This document shows positions 1-5,963 of a stretch of DNA of 10,801 nucleotides, piece by piece. Both the position numbers and the translations under genes were made by a program. This DNA is from Acidobacteriota bacterium (GTDB taxonomy: Bacteria > Acidobacteriota > Vicinamibacteria > Vicinamibacterales > CAVVIG01), in contig QHWL01000021.1 in the NCBI GenBank assembly GCA_003222555.1, positions 1 to 10,801 on the forward strand, in the 5' to 3' direction. The notes under the pieces are model-generated. The model had not been told where the DNA came from. It saw nothing but the letters and a program-made list of their open reading frames with translations, and did no database searches. Numbering within the stretch: position 1 is the stretch's first letter; each line of letters begins with the position of its first letter.

Positions 1-601
1 TGCCCGCGGCAGCGAGAGTCTTGATTGGCCCCGCAGAAATCGCGTTGACGCGGATGTTCCGGGGACCGAGGTCGCTCGCCAGGTAGCGAACACACGATTC
101 GAGCGCGGCCTTGGCGACGCCCATGACGTTGTAGTTGGTGAACACGCGCTGGCTGCCGAGATAGGTGAGCGTCAGGATGCTGCCGCCACCACGCCGTTCG
201 AGAAGTGGGACGAGGGCGCGCGTCAGCGCGATGAGCGAATAGGCGCTGATGTCGAGGGCGATGCGAAATCCCTCGCGTGAAGTCTGCACGAAAGGATTCG
301 ACAGCTCAGCCTGCGGCGCGAACGCCGCTCCGTGGACGAAAAAATCGAGCCCGCCGAACTCGCGGTCGAGCGACGCCGCCAGATCCGCGATCTGTTGATC
401 GCTCGCGACGTCGCACGGCACCACCAGCGGCTGCTCCAACTTCGCCGCGAGCTCGCGAACGTTCTCCTCGAGGCGCTCGCCCTGATACGTCAGCGCGAGG
501 CGGGCGCCCGCCGTGGCGGCCGCCTGCGCGATCGCCCATGAGATTGACCGTTTGTTGGCGACACCAACCACGAGGCCGTGCTTGCCAGAGAGGTCGGGCA
601 T
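1..601 (-). CDS. fabI: Enoyl-[acyl-carrier-protein] reductase [NADH], FabI family (C-terminus cut by window edge)
   Basis: The first 200 residues are visible and the rest lies beyond position 1. FabI reduces the trans-2-enoyl-ACP double bond in the last step of each cycle of type II fatty acid synthesis, in the cytosol. It is an atypical short-chain dehydrogenase. Visible features are the FabI-type nucleotide-binding head GVANKRSISWAIA (residues 13-25), LTYLGS with Tyr147, and NYNVMGVAKAALE with Tyr157 and Lys164. This Tyr-x9-Tyr-x6-Lys arrangement matches the catalytic residues of E. coli FabI (146/156/163). It is followed by RVNAISAGPIKTLAAAG. The ATG at 599-601 is the first Met after an in-frame TAG at 614-616. 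No clear Shine-Dalgarno sequence precedes it, and a palindrome ends seven bases upstream. It lies 41 bases downstream of the hypothetical gene and is probably co-transcribed with it. The family call is very secure. Confidence 0.96.
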   Translation of the reverse strand, partial: MPDLSGKHGLVVGVANKRSISWAIAQAAATAGARLALTYQGERLEENVRELAAKLEQPLVVPCDVASDQQIADLAASLDREFGGLDFFVHGAAFAPQAELSNPFVQTSREGFRIALDISAYSLIALTRALVPLLERRGGGSILTLTYLGSQRVFTNYNVMGVAKAALESCVRYLASDLGPRNIRVNAISAGPIKTLAAAG

Positions 602-607
602 CGGTCG

Positions 608-641
608 GTCCGGCTACATGTGGGTCGGGCTGAAGCCGGAC
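608..641. repeat. Short intergenic palindrome (VGLKPDTT-type repeat) just upstream of fabI
   Basis: GTCCGGCT (608-615) and AGCCGGAC (634-641) form a perfect 8-bp inverted repeat around an 18-base loop. A near copy of the left arm, GTCGGGCT at 624-631, could pair with the same right arm with one mismatch, so two hairpins are mutually exclusive. The plus-strand translation reads WVGLKPDTT, a chance peptide I remember from many spurious acidobacterial ORFs; this is memory and not a search result. The element fills nearly all of the 41-base gap between the hypothetical gene and fabI. It has no T-tract, so it is not a canonical terminator. Confidence 0.6.
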
Positions 642-642
642 A

Positions 643-1383
643 CTACTTCGAGCGTTTTCTGCCCGGGCCGTGGCGGAGGCGGGACGTCGTCGTCCCCTGG
701 GGCGGGCGTCCGCCGCCGTGGCGGGGCATTCCGCCGCGCGAGGGCGGGCCGCCCATGTTCCCGGGTGATCGATTTGTCTGAAACTGCTGCCCGCCGCGTG
801 GGGACCGCGGCCGGAAGCGATTTTGTCGTCCACCCGGCTGCCGAATCGTGAAGTCGGGCGCCGGACGCGTCGGCGGCTGGCCATCGAGCCGAGGCAGCGA
901 CGCACGAATGAGCGGCCTGTGCACGGGGCCTTCTTCGCGCTCGTCGTCGCGCCGGTCTTCATCGCTTCCAGCGCTTCCAGCGCTTCCATCGCTTCCAGGG
1001 GCCGGCGCGCCGTTCTCGGGCTCGAGGCTCGCGATCGCCACGATGCCTTTTTCAATCTCCGCAGGCGGAATCGCCGGATCATCGGCCGCCGCGGCCGACG
1101 CCGGCGCGGAGTCGGCCGGCTCCGCGTCGGGAGGCGGGTCGTGCGCAATCCGTTTCGGGCCGCTGGCGAGCACTTGCGCATACAGCGCCGCAGGCGTGCC
1201 GGATTTGCGGCGATGCCGGGGCATTTTCGCCTGCTTGTATTCGTGCTCCGCGTCGCACGTCGTGCAGCGCGTCTGCTTCACCTCAGGGCCCATCATGGCG
1301 ACGATCGCGTGGTTGGTGAGCCGGCGTTCCCGTGGACAGTAATCGTCCAGAATGTCACCAAGCCGAAGCTGGCGCTGCTGCAT
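643..1383 (-). CDS. Conserved hypothetical protein with Cys/His-rich N-terminus and RGG-like basic tail
   Basis: A 246-residue protein of unknown function. The first 60 residues look like a compact domain with Cys16, His25, Cys40, Cys43 and His47 (DYCPRERRLTNH, then RCTTCDAEH), a plausible zinc site with one CxxC knuckle. Residues 61-80 (TPAALYAQVLASG) could form a helix. Residues 82-152 are Ala/Pro/Asp/Glu-rich and include a GSAGSAGSD linker encoded by a 9-base tandem repeat. Residues 180-246 are Arg/Gly/Pro-rich with several RGG or GG motifs and end in GRKRSK, suggesting a disordered nucleic-acid-binding tail. I recall the N-terminal block from acidobacterial hypothetical proteins, but no function is known to me. 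The ATG at 1381-1383 is preferred over the adjacent TTG because GGGAG (1390-1394) sits six bases upstream. It has its own promoter at 1438-1467 and precedes fabI. Confidence 0.72.
   Translation of the reverse strand: MQQRQLRLGDILDDYCPRERRLTNHAIVAMMGPEVKQTRCTTCDAEHEYKQAKMPRHRRKSGTPAALYAQVLASGPKRIAHDPPPDAEPADSAPASAAAADDPAIPPAEIEKGIVAIASLEPENGAPAPGSDGSAGSAGSDEDRRDDEREEGPVHRPLIRASLPRLDGQPPTRPAPDFTIRQPGGRQNRFRPRSPRGGQQFQTNRSPGNMGGPPSRGGMPRHGGGRPPQGTTTSRLRHGPGRKRSK
962..997. repeat. 9-base tandem repeat (4 units) inside the hypothetical gene
   Basis: Four consecutive 9-mers of the form TCGCTTCCA or GCGCTTCCA on the plus strand. Read on the minus strand they encode Gly-Ser-Ala/Asp triplets in the linker of the hypothetical protein (about residues 130-141). 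Because the unit is a multiple of three, copy-number change would lengthen or shorten the linker without a frameshift. Confidence 0.85.
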
Positions 1384-1437
1384 CAAAATCTCCCGAAGGA
1401 TCCTCTGGCGGGGAAAGGGAATGCGATAGGCGGTGCA

Positions 1438-1467
1438 ATCTTAGCAGAGCTCGTTTCCGGGTGGCAA
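1438..1467 (-). promoter_or_regulatory. Predicted sigma-70-type promoter (extended -10) for the hypothetical gene and fabI
   Basis: On the minus strand, TTGCCA (1467-1462) is followed after 18 bases by TAAGAT (1443-1438). The -10 is preceded by TGC (1446-1444), giving an extended -10, TGCTAAGAT. Transcription would start near 1431, about 48 bases before the ATG at 1383. It lies in the 97-base gap after argH, so the hypothetical gene and fabI are probably separable from the arg transcript. I see no strong terminator between argH and this promoter. Confidence 0.5.
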
Positions 1468-1480
1468 TAGCGCCGAACGG

Positions 1481-2863
1481 CTACCCCACCACACCCGCCA
1501 GCCACTGCCGGACCTCCGCCAATCGGGCCTCAACCGCCGCGGGCGCCGTCGATTGCGGCGTCCGCTTCGCGCCAACCGATACACGGGCCGTCACACGACT
1601 GACAATATCGGTATCGAACCGGTCGCTCGCGGCGTGCCACTCGTCGAGCGACAACGACCCGAAGTCCCGGCTTTCGGCGGCCAGTTTACGCACCAGCCCG
1701 CCGACAACCTCGTGCGCCCGGCGAAACGGCACCCCGCGTCCGACCAGATAATCCGCGACGTCAGTGGCCAGCAGCAAGCCTGATGCCGCCGATTCCGCCC
1801 GATCGCGATTGAGCGTCAGGCTCCCGACGACCGAGCGGACGACCGCCACGCAGCCCGCCAGCGTGTCTTCCGCGTCGAACACCCCCTGCTTGTCCTCCTG
1901 CAGATCCTTGTTGTACCCGCTCGGGAGCCCCTTCATCGTCGTCAGGAGCGCAATCAGGTGGCCGATGGCGCGGCCCGATTTACCCCGCACCAGCTCGAGC
2001 GGATCGGGATTTTTCTTCTGCGGCATCATGCTGCTGCCGGTGCTGAGCGCGTCGGAAAGCTCGAAAAACCGATATTCGTCACCGCAGAGGATGATGAGGT
2101 CCTCCGCCAGCCGGCTCAGATGCACCATCGTGATCGCGCAGGCGTAGAGGAAGGACGCCGCGAAGTCACGATCCGACGAGGCATCGATGCTGTTGGCGAC
2201 GACGCGGGAAAAGCCGAGATGGCGTGCGAGCGCTTCGACGTCAATCGGATAGCTCGTGCCCGCGACTGCGCCCGAGCCGAGCGGCAGCGCGTCGGCCTCG
2301 GCGCGGGCCGCCGCCAGGCGCTCATGGTCTCGCCGCAGCGGTGCCACGTGCGCGAGAAAGAAGTGCGCGACCAGCACGGGCTGGGCGGGCCGGAAGTGGG
2401 TGAAGGCCGGCATCAGGGCATCTCCCGACAAGGAGGCCTGCGCGGCCAAGGCCGCCGCCACGCGCGCGATGTCGCGCTGCAGTGGCGGAATCCGTCGCAT
2501 CAAATACAGTCGCAAATCGACCGAGACCTGCTCGTTGCGCGAGCGTCCGGTGTGCAGGCGGCGTCCGATGTCGCCCAGCCGCTCCACAACCAGCCGCTCG
2601 ACGAAGCTGTGAACGTCTTCGTCGGATCCGTCGACGAAGCTCGGATCGGACCGTCCCCGTTCGAGAATTTCGGTGAGCGCCTGCTCGATCTGACGGGCCT
2701 CATCCCGCGAGAGAACGCCGGCCGTTGCAAGCGCGCGCGCCCAGGCGACGCTCCCCGTCACATCGTCTTCAAAGAGGCGCCGATCGAATTGAAAGGACGC
2801 GCCGAACTCGAACGCGGCAGCATCGGGTGCCGTGTCGAAGCGGCCCGACCAAAGGGGAGTCAT
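1481..2863 (-). CDS. argH: Argininosuccinate lyase
   Basis: Cleaves argininosuccinate to arginine and fumarate, the last step of arginine synthesis; cytosolic homotetramer of the fumarase/aspartase superfamily. The 460 residues match the usual family length. Visible motifs are HTGRSRNEQVSVD (104-116), THFRPAQP (155-162, with His156 as the expected catalytic histidine) and the superfamily signature TGSSMMPQKKNPDP (275-288), whose serine loop supplies the catalytic serine. The usual THLQPAQ reads THFRPAQ here, a mild variation. The ATG at 2861-2863 directly abuts the argG stop (TAAATG) with no good ribosome binding site, so translation is probably coupled to argG. It ends with TAG at 1481-1483. 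Function is confident from motifs, length and context. Confidence 0.97.
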   Translation of the reverse strand: MTPLWSGRFDTAPDAAAFEFGASFQFDRRLFEDDVTGSVAWARALATAGVLSRDEARQIEQALTEILERGRSDPSFVDGSDEDVHSFVERLVVERLGDIGRRLHTGRSRNEQVSVDLRLYLMRRIPPLQRDIARVAAALAAQASLSGDALMPAFTHFRPAQPVLVAHFFLAHVAPLRRDHERLAAARAEADALPLGSGAVAGTSYPIDVEALARHLGFSRVVANSIDASSDRDFAASFLYACAITMVHLSRLAEDLIILCGDEYRFFELSDALSTGSSMMPQKKNPDPLELVRGKSGRAIGHLIALLTTMKGLPSGYNKDLQEDKQGVFDAEDTLAGCVAVVRSVVGSLTLNRDRAESAASGLLLATDVADYLVGRGVPFRRAHEVVGGLVRKLAAESRDFGSLSLDEWHAASDRFDTDIVSRVTARVSVGAKRTPQSTAPAAVEARLAEVRQWLAGVVG

Positions 2864-4105
2864 TTAGTCGTTCGTCGACGTCGTTGCGGCGACGACGACC
2901 GCCTGACGGCCAACGGCTTTGGGCGCTTTCCGCGCGGCGACCTCGACCGGGAGGCCCCAAATCTTGATGAAGCCGACGGCGGCCGTATGATCGAAAAGAT
3001 CCCCGGCGTCGTAGGTCGCGAGCGCGTGATCGTACAGCGCGTAGGGCGATTTTCTGCCCACGATTCGCGAGTTCCCTTTGAACAGCTTCGTGCGGATGAC
3101 GCCCGTCACGCGCTCCTGGACTTTTTCCTCGAATGCGTCGATCGCCTCGCGCGTCGGCGTGAACCACAGGCCGTTGTAAACGATGTCGGCGTACGTGACG
3201 CTCATATCGCGGCACAGCCTGTCCATGTCTTTGGTCGTCACGAGCTTCTGCAGCTCCTTGTGCGCGGCGTGCAGCACGACGGCCGCCGGCGCCTCGTAGA
3301 TCTCGCGCGACTTGATACCGACCAGCCGGTTTTCGACCATGTCGATTCTGCCCACGCCGTGCGCGCCGGCGATCGTCCCCAGGCTGGCAATGAGATCGAG
3401 GAGCGGCATCGCAACGCCGTTGATGGCGGTCGGGACGCCGCGCTCGAAGGAAATCTCCACGTAAGCAGGTTCGTCGGGACAATCGGCCGGTGACTTGGTG
3501 AGGGTGTAGATCTCCTCGGGCGGCTCGATCCAGGGATCCTCCAGCACGCCGCACTCGATCGAGCGTCCCCACAGATTGGAATCGGTGCTGTACGGACTCT
3601 CGAGCGTGGCTGGAACGGGCACGCCGCGGGCGCGCGCGTACTCGATTTCCTGAGGCCGGGTCATGCCCCAATCGCGCGCCGGCGCGATGACCCTGATTTT
3701 TGGGTCGAGCGCGCGCGCGGTGACATCGAGGCGCACCTGGTCGTTGCCTTTACCGGTGCTCCCGTGGGCGATCGCGGTTGCCTGCTCGATAGCGGCAATC
3801 TCGACCAGCTTCTGCGCGATGAGCGGCCGCCCGAGCGCGGTCGCCATCGGGTAGCGGTCTTCGTAAATCGCGTCGGCCTTGAGCGCACGCAGGATGTAGT
3901 GGCGGGCGAACTCCTCGCGGACGTCAAGCACGTGGGCCCGGACCGCCCCGGTCGCCAGCGCGCGATCGCGCACCTCTTCCAGTTCCTTGCCCTGTCCGAG
4001 ATCCATCGTGACCGCGATGATCTCGGCGCCATAGCGCTCGGCCAGCCACGGAATCGCCACCGACGTGTCGAGCCCGCCCGAATATGCCAACACAATGCGT
4101 TCCAT
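2864..4105 (-). CDS. argG: Argininosuccinate synthase
   Basis: Joins citrulline and aspartate using ATP to give argininosuccinate, AMP and pyrophosphate. The 413 residues match the common bacterial (B. subtilis-like) type. The N-type ATP pyrophosphatase loop SGGLDTS is at residues 9-15. HGSTGKGNDQ follows at 114-123 (usually HGCTGKGNDQ), and STDSNLWGRSIECG lies near the middle. The reading frame stays open 26 codons further upstream to about 4183, but that segment (FFVALRAFVKK) is translation of the CACGAAG palindrome and not protein. The start ATG at 4103-4105 has an excellent GAGGAGAG ribosome binding site and gives the family-typical beginning MERIVLAYSGG. It lies 150 bases downstream of argR and is followed without spacing by argH. 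It is probably transcribed with argR; I see no convincing promoter of its own. Confidence 0.97.
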   Translation of the reverse strand: MERIVLAYSGGLDTSVAIPWLAERYGAEIIAVTMDLGQGKELEEVRDRALATGAVRAHVLDVREEFARHYILRALKADAIYEDRYPMATALGRPLIAQKLVEIAAIEQATAIAHGSTGKGNDQVRLDVTARALDPKIRVIAPARDWGMTRPQEIEYARARGVPVPATLESPYSTDSNLWGRSIECGVLEDPWIEPPEEIYTLTKSPADCPDEPAYVEISFERGVPTAINGVAMPLLDLIASLGTIAGAHGVGRIDMVENRLVGIKSREIYEAPAAVVLHAAHKELQKLVTTKDMDRLCRDMSVTYADIVYNGLWFTPTREAIDAFEEKVQERVTGVIRTKLFKGNSRIVGRKSPYALYDHALATYDAGDLFDHTAAVGFIKIWGLPVEVAARKAPKAVGRQAVVVAATTSTND

Positions 4106-4108
4106 TGA

Positions 4109-4116
4109 CTCTCCTC
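4109..4116 (-). promoter_or_regulatory. Shine-Dalgarno sequence that fixes the argG start
   Basis: On the minus strand, GAGGAGAG stands with its AGGAG core five bases before the ATG at 4105. It is the strongest ribosome binding site in the window and decides against the longer upstream open frame running through the palindrome. Confidence 0.85.
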
Positions 4117-4153
4117 TTGTGTGTTTACGCCTGCCGAACCTAATGACCTTCTT

Positions 4154-4242
4154 CACGAAGGCACGAAGCGCCACGAAGAACACGAAGCGCTTTTGTACAA
4201 AATCATTCTTCGTGATCTTCGTGGTTTCTTCGTGCCTTCGTG
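4154..4242. repeat. 89-bp palindrome built from eight CACGAAG heptamers between argR and argG
   Basis: The left arm (4154-4187) carries four CACGAAG units with spacers of 1, 3 and 2 bases. The right arm (4208-4242) carries four units in inverse orientation with matching spacers of 1, 4 and 2 bases. The arms pair almost perfectly over about 34 bp. The apex contains the self-complementary TTTTGTACAAAA (4191-4202). RNA from either strand would fold into a long hairpin. It looks like a dispersed intergenic repeat; CTTCGTG-rich elements like this are familiar to me from several environmental phyla (memory, not a search). It fills most of the argR-argG gap and could stabilise, process or attenuate the argR-argG-argH transcript. 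Confidence 0.88.
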
Positions 4243-4255
4243 ATAAAGCATCCCC

Positions 4256-4708
4256 TCAGCGTCCCGCATACGCTTCGAGCCGCCGGACGAGCGCCGCCGC
4301 GCTTCGCCCGTCCCGCGCGATGACGAGAATCGTGTCGTCGCCGGCGATCGTGCCGACCGCTTCGGTGAGCTGCGCGCGATCGATCGCGAGCGCGAGCGGC
4401 TGCGCCTGCCCGACGCCGGTTCTGATGACCACCAGCTGCTGAACGCGCTCGGCGCGCCGAAGGAACTCGGCGGTCGCCCGTTCGAGCGCCGTGCGCGCCG
4501 TTTGCGGGTTCGTCGTATCGACGCCCGGGCGCTGATAGGCGCCGTCGCCCGCGCGCTTGACGAGCCCGAGCTCCTTGATGTCGCGCGAGATCGTGGCCTG
4601 CGTCGCGTCGAAGCCGCGCCGGTGCAGCCGGCGGCGAAGGTGATCCTGGCTGTGCAGGGCTTCGCGATCGACGAGTTCCAGAATCACAGCTTGGCGGCGC
4701 GCTTTCAT
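4256..4708 (-). CDS. argR: Arginine repressor ArgR
   Basis: Arginine-responsive transcription regulator of the ArgR/AhrC family, normally a hexamer that binds ARG boxes when arginine is bound. The 150-residue product has an N-terminal winged-helix domain with the recognition segment QATISRDIKELGL (37-49). Its C-terminal oligomerisation and arginine-binding domain carries GTIAGDDTI (119-127). ATG at 4706-4708 gives the typical start MKARRQAVILELVDRE, with GGGAG closely upstream at a short three-base spacing. A GTG at 4757-4759 would add 17 residues but lies at or before the predicted transcription start. The gene diverges from argC, so it is well placed to control both directions. It is followed by the CACGAAG palindrome and argG. 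Confidence 0.95.
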   Translation of the reverse strand: MKARRQAVILELVDREALHSQDHLRRRLHRRGFDATQATISRDIKELGLVKRAGDGAYQRPGVDTTNPQTARTALERATAEFLRRAERVQQLVVIRTGVGQAQPLALAIDRAQLTEAVGTIAGDDTILVIARDGRSAAALVRRLEAYAGR

Positions 4709-4761
4709 CAGCTCCCGGAGGGCGCTTTCAGGATACACGATTTGCCGTCCAGGCGTCACCG

Positions 4762-4769
4762 ATTATTCA
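4762..4769 (-). promoter_or_regulatory. Predicted argR -10 element overlapping an ARG-box half site
   Basis: On the minus strand TGAATAAT contains AATAAT (5 of 6 to TATAAT) and also a perfect TGAAT half of the E. coli ARG-box consensus. The partner half is poor (GGTGA, 2 of 5). No convincing -35 stands 16-18 bases upstream. It suggests autoregulation of argR, with start of transcription near 4755, which would exclude the GTG at 4759 as start codon. Confidence 0.35.
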
Positions 4770-4779
4770 TCGATTTTTG

Positions 4780-4814
4780 TTGAGTGGAGACGCGCTTGGG
4801 TGTATAAATATACT
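4780..4814 (+). promoter_or_regulatory. Predicted argC promoter with an overlapping ARG box
   Basis: TTGAGT (4780-4785, 4 of 6 to the -35 consensus) and TATAAA (4803-4808, 5 of 6 to the -10) are separated by 17 bases. An alternative -10, TATACT, lies at 4809-4814. The segment TGTATAAATATACT (4801-4814) matches the ARG-box pattern TGAATwwwwATTCA at 7 of 10 half-site positions with all four central bases A or T, and contains the palindrome GTATA-AA-TATAC. ArgR bound here would cover the -10. This is the most AT-rich spot in an otherwise GC-rich window. Confidence 0.6.
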
Positions 4815-4819
4815 TTCTG

Positions 4820-5878
4820 ATGCATACGGTCCTGCGTCCGAGCGCCTCTCGCTCCGGCGGCGCCCCTCTCCCCACCGCCCGCGTGGCGGTGGCCGGCGCA
4901 ACAGGCTACACCGGTCAGGAGCTGCTCCGGCTGCTCGCGCGGCATCCGGGAGTTGTCGTCACCGCCGCCATGGCGTCGGGCGCGACGACGGCAGTGCGGC
5001 GCCTGCCGGCGCTCGTCCGCGTGTGGGACGGCGTCATCACGCCGTTGGCGCACGAGACGCTCGCCCGCGAGACGGACGTCGTGTTCCTGGCGCTGCCTGA
5101 TGCGGCCGCCGCAGAGCTCGCCCCCGCCCTTGTGGACGCCGGCGTCCGCGTCGTCGATTTGTCGGGCGCCTTTCGGCTCCGCGATGCCGGCGCGCGTGCG
5201 CGCTGGTATCCGCAAACCCGCCACTTGCCGAACGGCGTCGCCTATGGATTGACCGAGCGCGAGCGAAACGCCGTGGCGGGCGCGCAGCTGGTCGCCAACC
5301 CGGGCTGTTATCCCACGGCGGCGCTTCTGGCGCTCGCGCCGCTGGCTGAGGCCGGCCTGCTCGTCGCCGGCAGCGAGATCGTCGTGGACGCCAAGTCGGG
5401 GGTATCGGGCGCCGGCAAGACGCCTTCTGAGCGGACGCACTTCTCCGAGTGCCATGGGAACCTGTCCGCGTACGGAGTCTTCGGCCACCGGCACGGCGCG
5501 GAAATCGAGCAAGGCGTCGCCGCCGCCTCAGAGGCGTCTCACGCGCTCACGTTTGTCCCCCACCTGGTGCCGCTCGATCGCGGCCTCCTGTCGACCATTT
5601 ACCTCCGGGTCGCCCCCGGAACGACGGAGGAGATGCTCGGCGAAGTGTTCGAACGTGCGTATGCCGATGCGCCGTTTGTCCGCCTAGCGGGGTCGTCGCT
5701 GCCCGAAATCAAGCACGTGGCGCACACGAATTTCTGCGACATCGGCTGGCGCGTGGATCCGTCGGGCCGCGCGGTGCTCGTATCGGTCATCGACAACCTG
5801 CTGAAAGGCGCGTCCGGCCAGGCCGTGCAGAACATGAACGTGATGCTCGGTCTGGACGAACGCACGGGCTTATTGTGA
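4820..5878 (+). CDS. argC: N-acetyl-gamma-glutamyl-phosphate reductase
   Basis: NADPH-dependent reduction of N-acetylglutamyl phosphate to the semialdehyde, the third step of the pathway. The 352-residue product shows the Rossmann glycine motif VAGATGYTGQELL (about 24-36), the active-site cysteine in NPGCYPTAA (Cys163) and the family segment HGNLSAYGVFGHRHGAEI, whose HRH (223-225) should supply the catalytic histidine. The ATG at 4820 leaves about 21 residues before the first beta strand, slightly longer than E. coli ArgC. The alternative GTG at 4883 gives a more usual N-terminus, but no ribosome binding site precedes either codon. I keep ATG because predicted transcription starts only 0-6 bases before it, implying a leaderless or nearly leaderless message. 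It is the first gene of the plus-strand operon and is followed by an 85-base gap with a palindrome. Confidence 0.94.
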   Translation: MHTVLRPSASRSGGAPLPTARVAVAGATGYTGQELLRLLARHPGVVVTAAMASGATTAVRRLPALVRVWDGVITPLAHETLARETDVVFLALPDAAAAELAPALVDAGVRVVDLSGAFRLRDAGARARWYPQTRHLPNGVAYGLTERERNAVAGAQLVANPGCYPTAALLALAPLAEAGLLVAGSEIVVDAKSGVSGAGKTPSERTHFSECHGNLSAYGVFGHRHGAEIEQGVAAASEASHALTFVPHLVPLDRGLLSTIYLRVAPGTTEEMLGEVFERAYADAPFVRLAGSSLPEIKHVAHTNFCDIGWRVDPSGRAVLVSVIDNLLKGASGQAVQNMNVMLGLDERTGLL

Positions 5879-5884
5879 CGACGA

Positions 5885-5955
5885 ACCACAAAGGACACCA
5901 AGGACACAAAGGGAACCCTTGGTTTTACCCTTGTGTCCTCAGTGTCCTTTGTGGT
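5885..5955. repeat. 71-bp palindrome (NHKGHQGHKG-type repeat) between argC and argB
   Basis: The left arm, 5885-5913, is made of AGGACAC and ACAAAGG modules. The right arm, 5928-5955, is its reverse complement with two mismatches and one bulged base; the loop is 5914-5927. Plus-strand translation reads NHKGHQGHKG, a peptide I recognise from spurious ORFs in many environmental genomes (memory). The element starts six bases after the argC stop and ends eight bases before the argB start, so it fills the gap and its right end abuts the argB initiation region. Confidence 0.88.
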
Positions 5956-5963
5956 GGACGCCT

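Noticed and set aside
306..1181. Minus-strand frame of 291 codons overlapping fabI and the hypothetical gene
   Set aside because: Out of frame with FabI, which has clear catalytic motifs, and with the promoter- and RBS-supported hypothetical gene; Arg-rich shadow.
1464..1490. GCCGTTCGGC after argH as a terminator
   Set aside because: The stem is only four base pairs, partly overlaps the argH stop area and has no T-run.
1958..3493. Long plus-strand open frame (511 codons) opposite argH and argG
   Set aside because: It is antisense to two secure enzymes with correct motifs, and its composition (Arg, Asp, Gly, His rich) is that of a frame shadow in GC-rich DNA.
4106..4183. 26-codon N-terminal extension of argG
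   Set aside because: It is the translation of the CACGAAG palindrome; the strong ribosome binding site and family N-terminus place the start at 4105.
4191..4202. TTTTGTACAAAA as an ArgR operator for argG
   Set aside because: It lacks the TGAAT/ATTCA halves and is better explained as the apex of the hairpin.
4154..4242. CRISPR-like look of the repeated CACGAAG units
   Set aside because: Units are 7 bases with spacers of 1-4 bases in inverted halves; no CRISPR geometry and no cas genes.
4709..4759. GTG start at 4759 for argR
   Set aside because: It adds 17 residues absent from the family and lies at or upstream of the predicted transcription start; kept only as an outside possibility.
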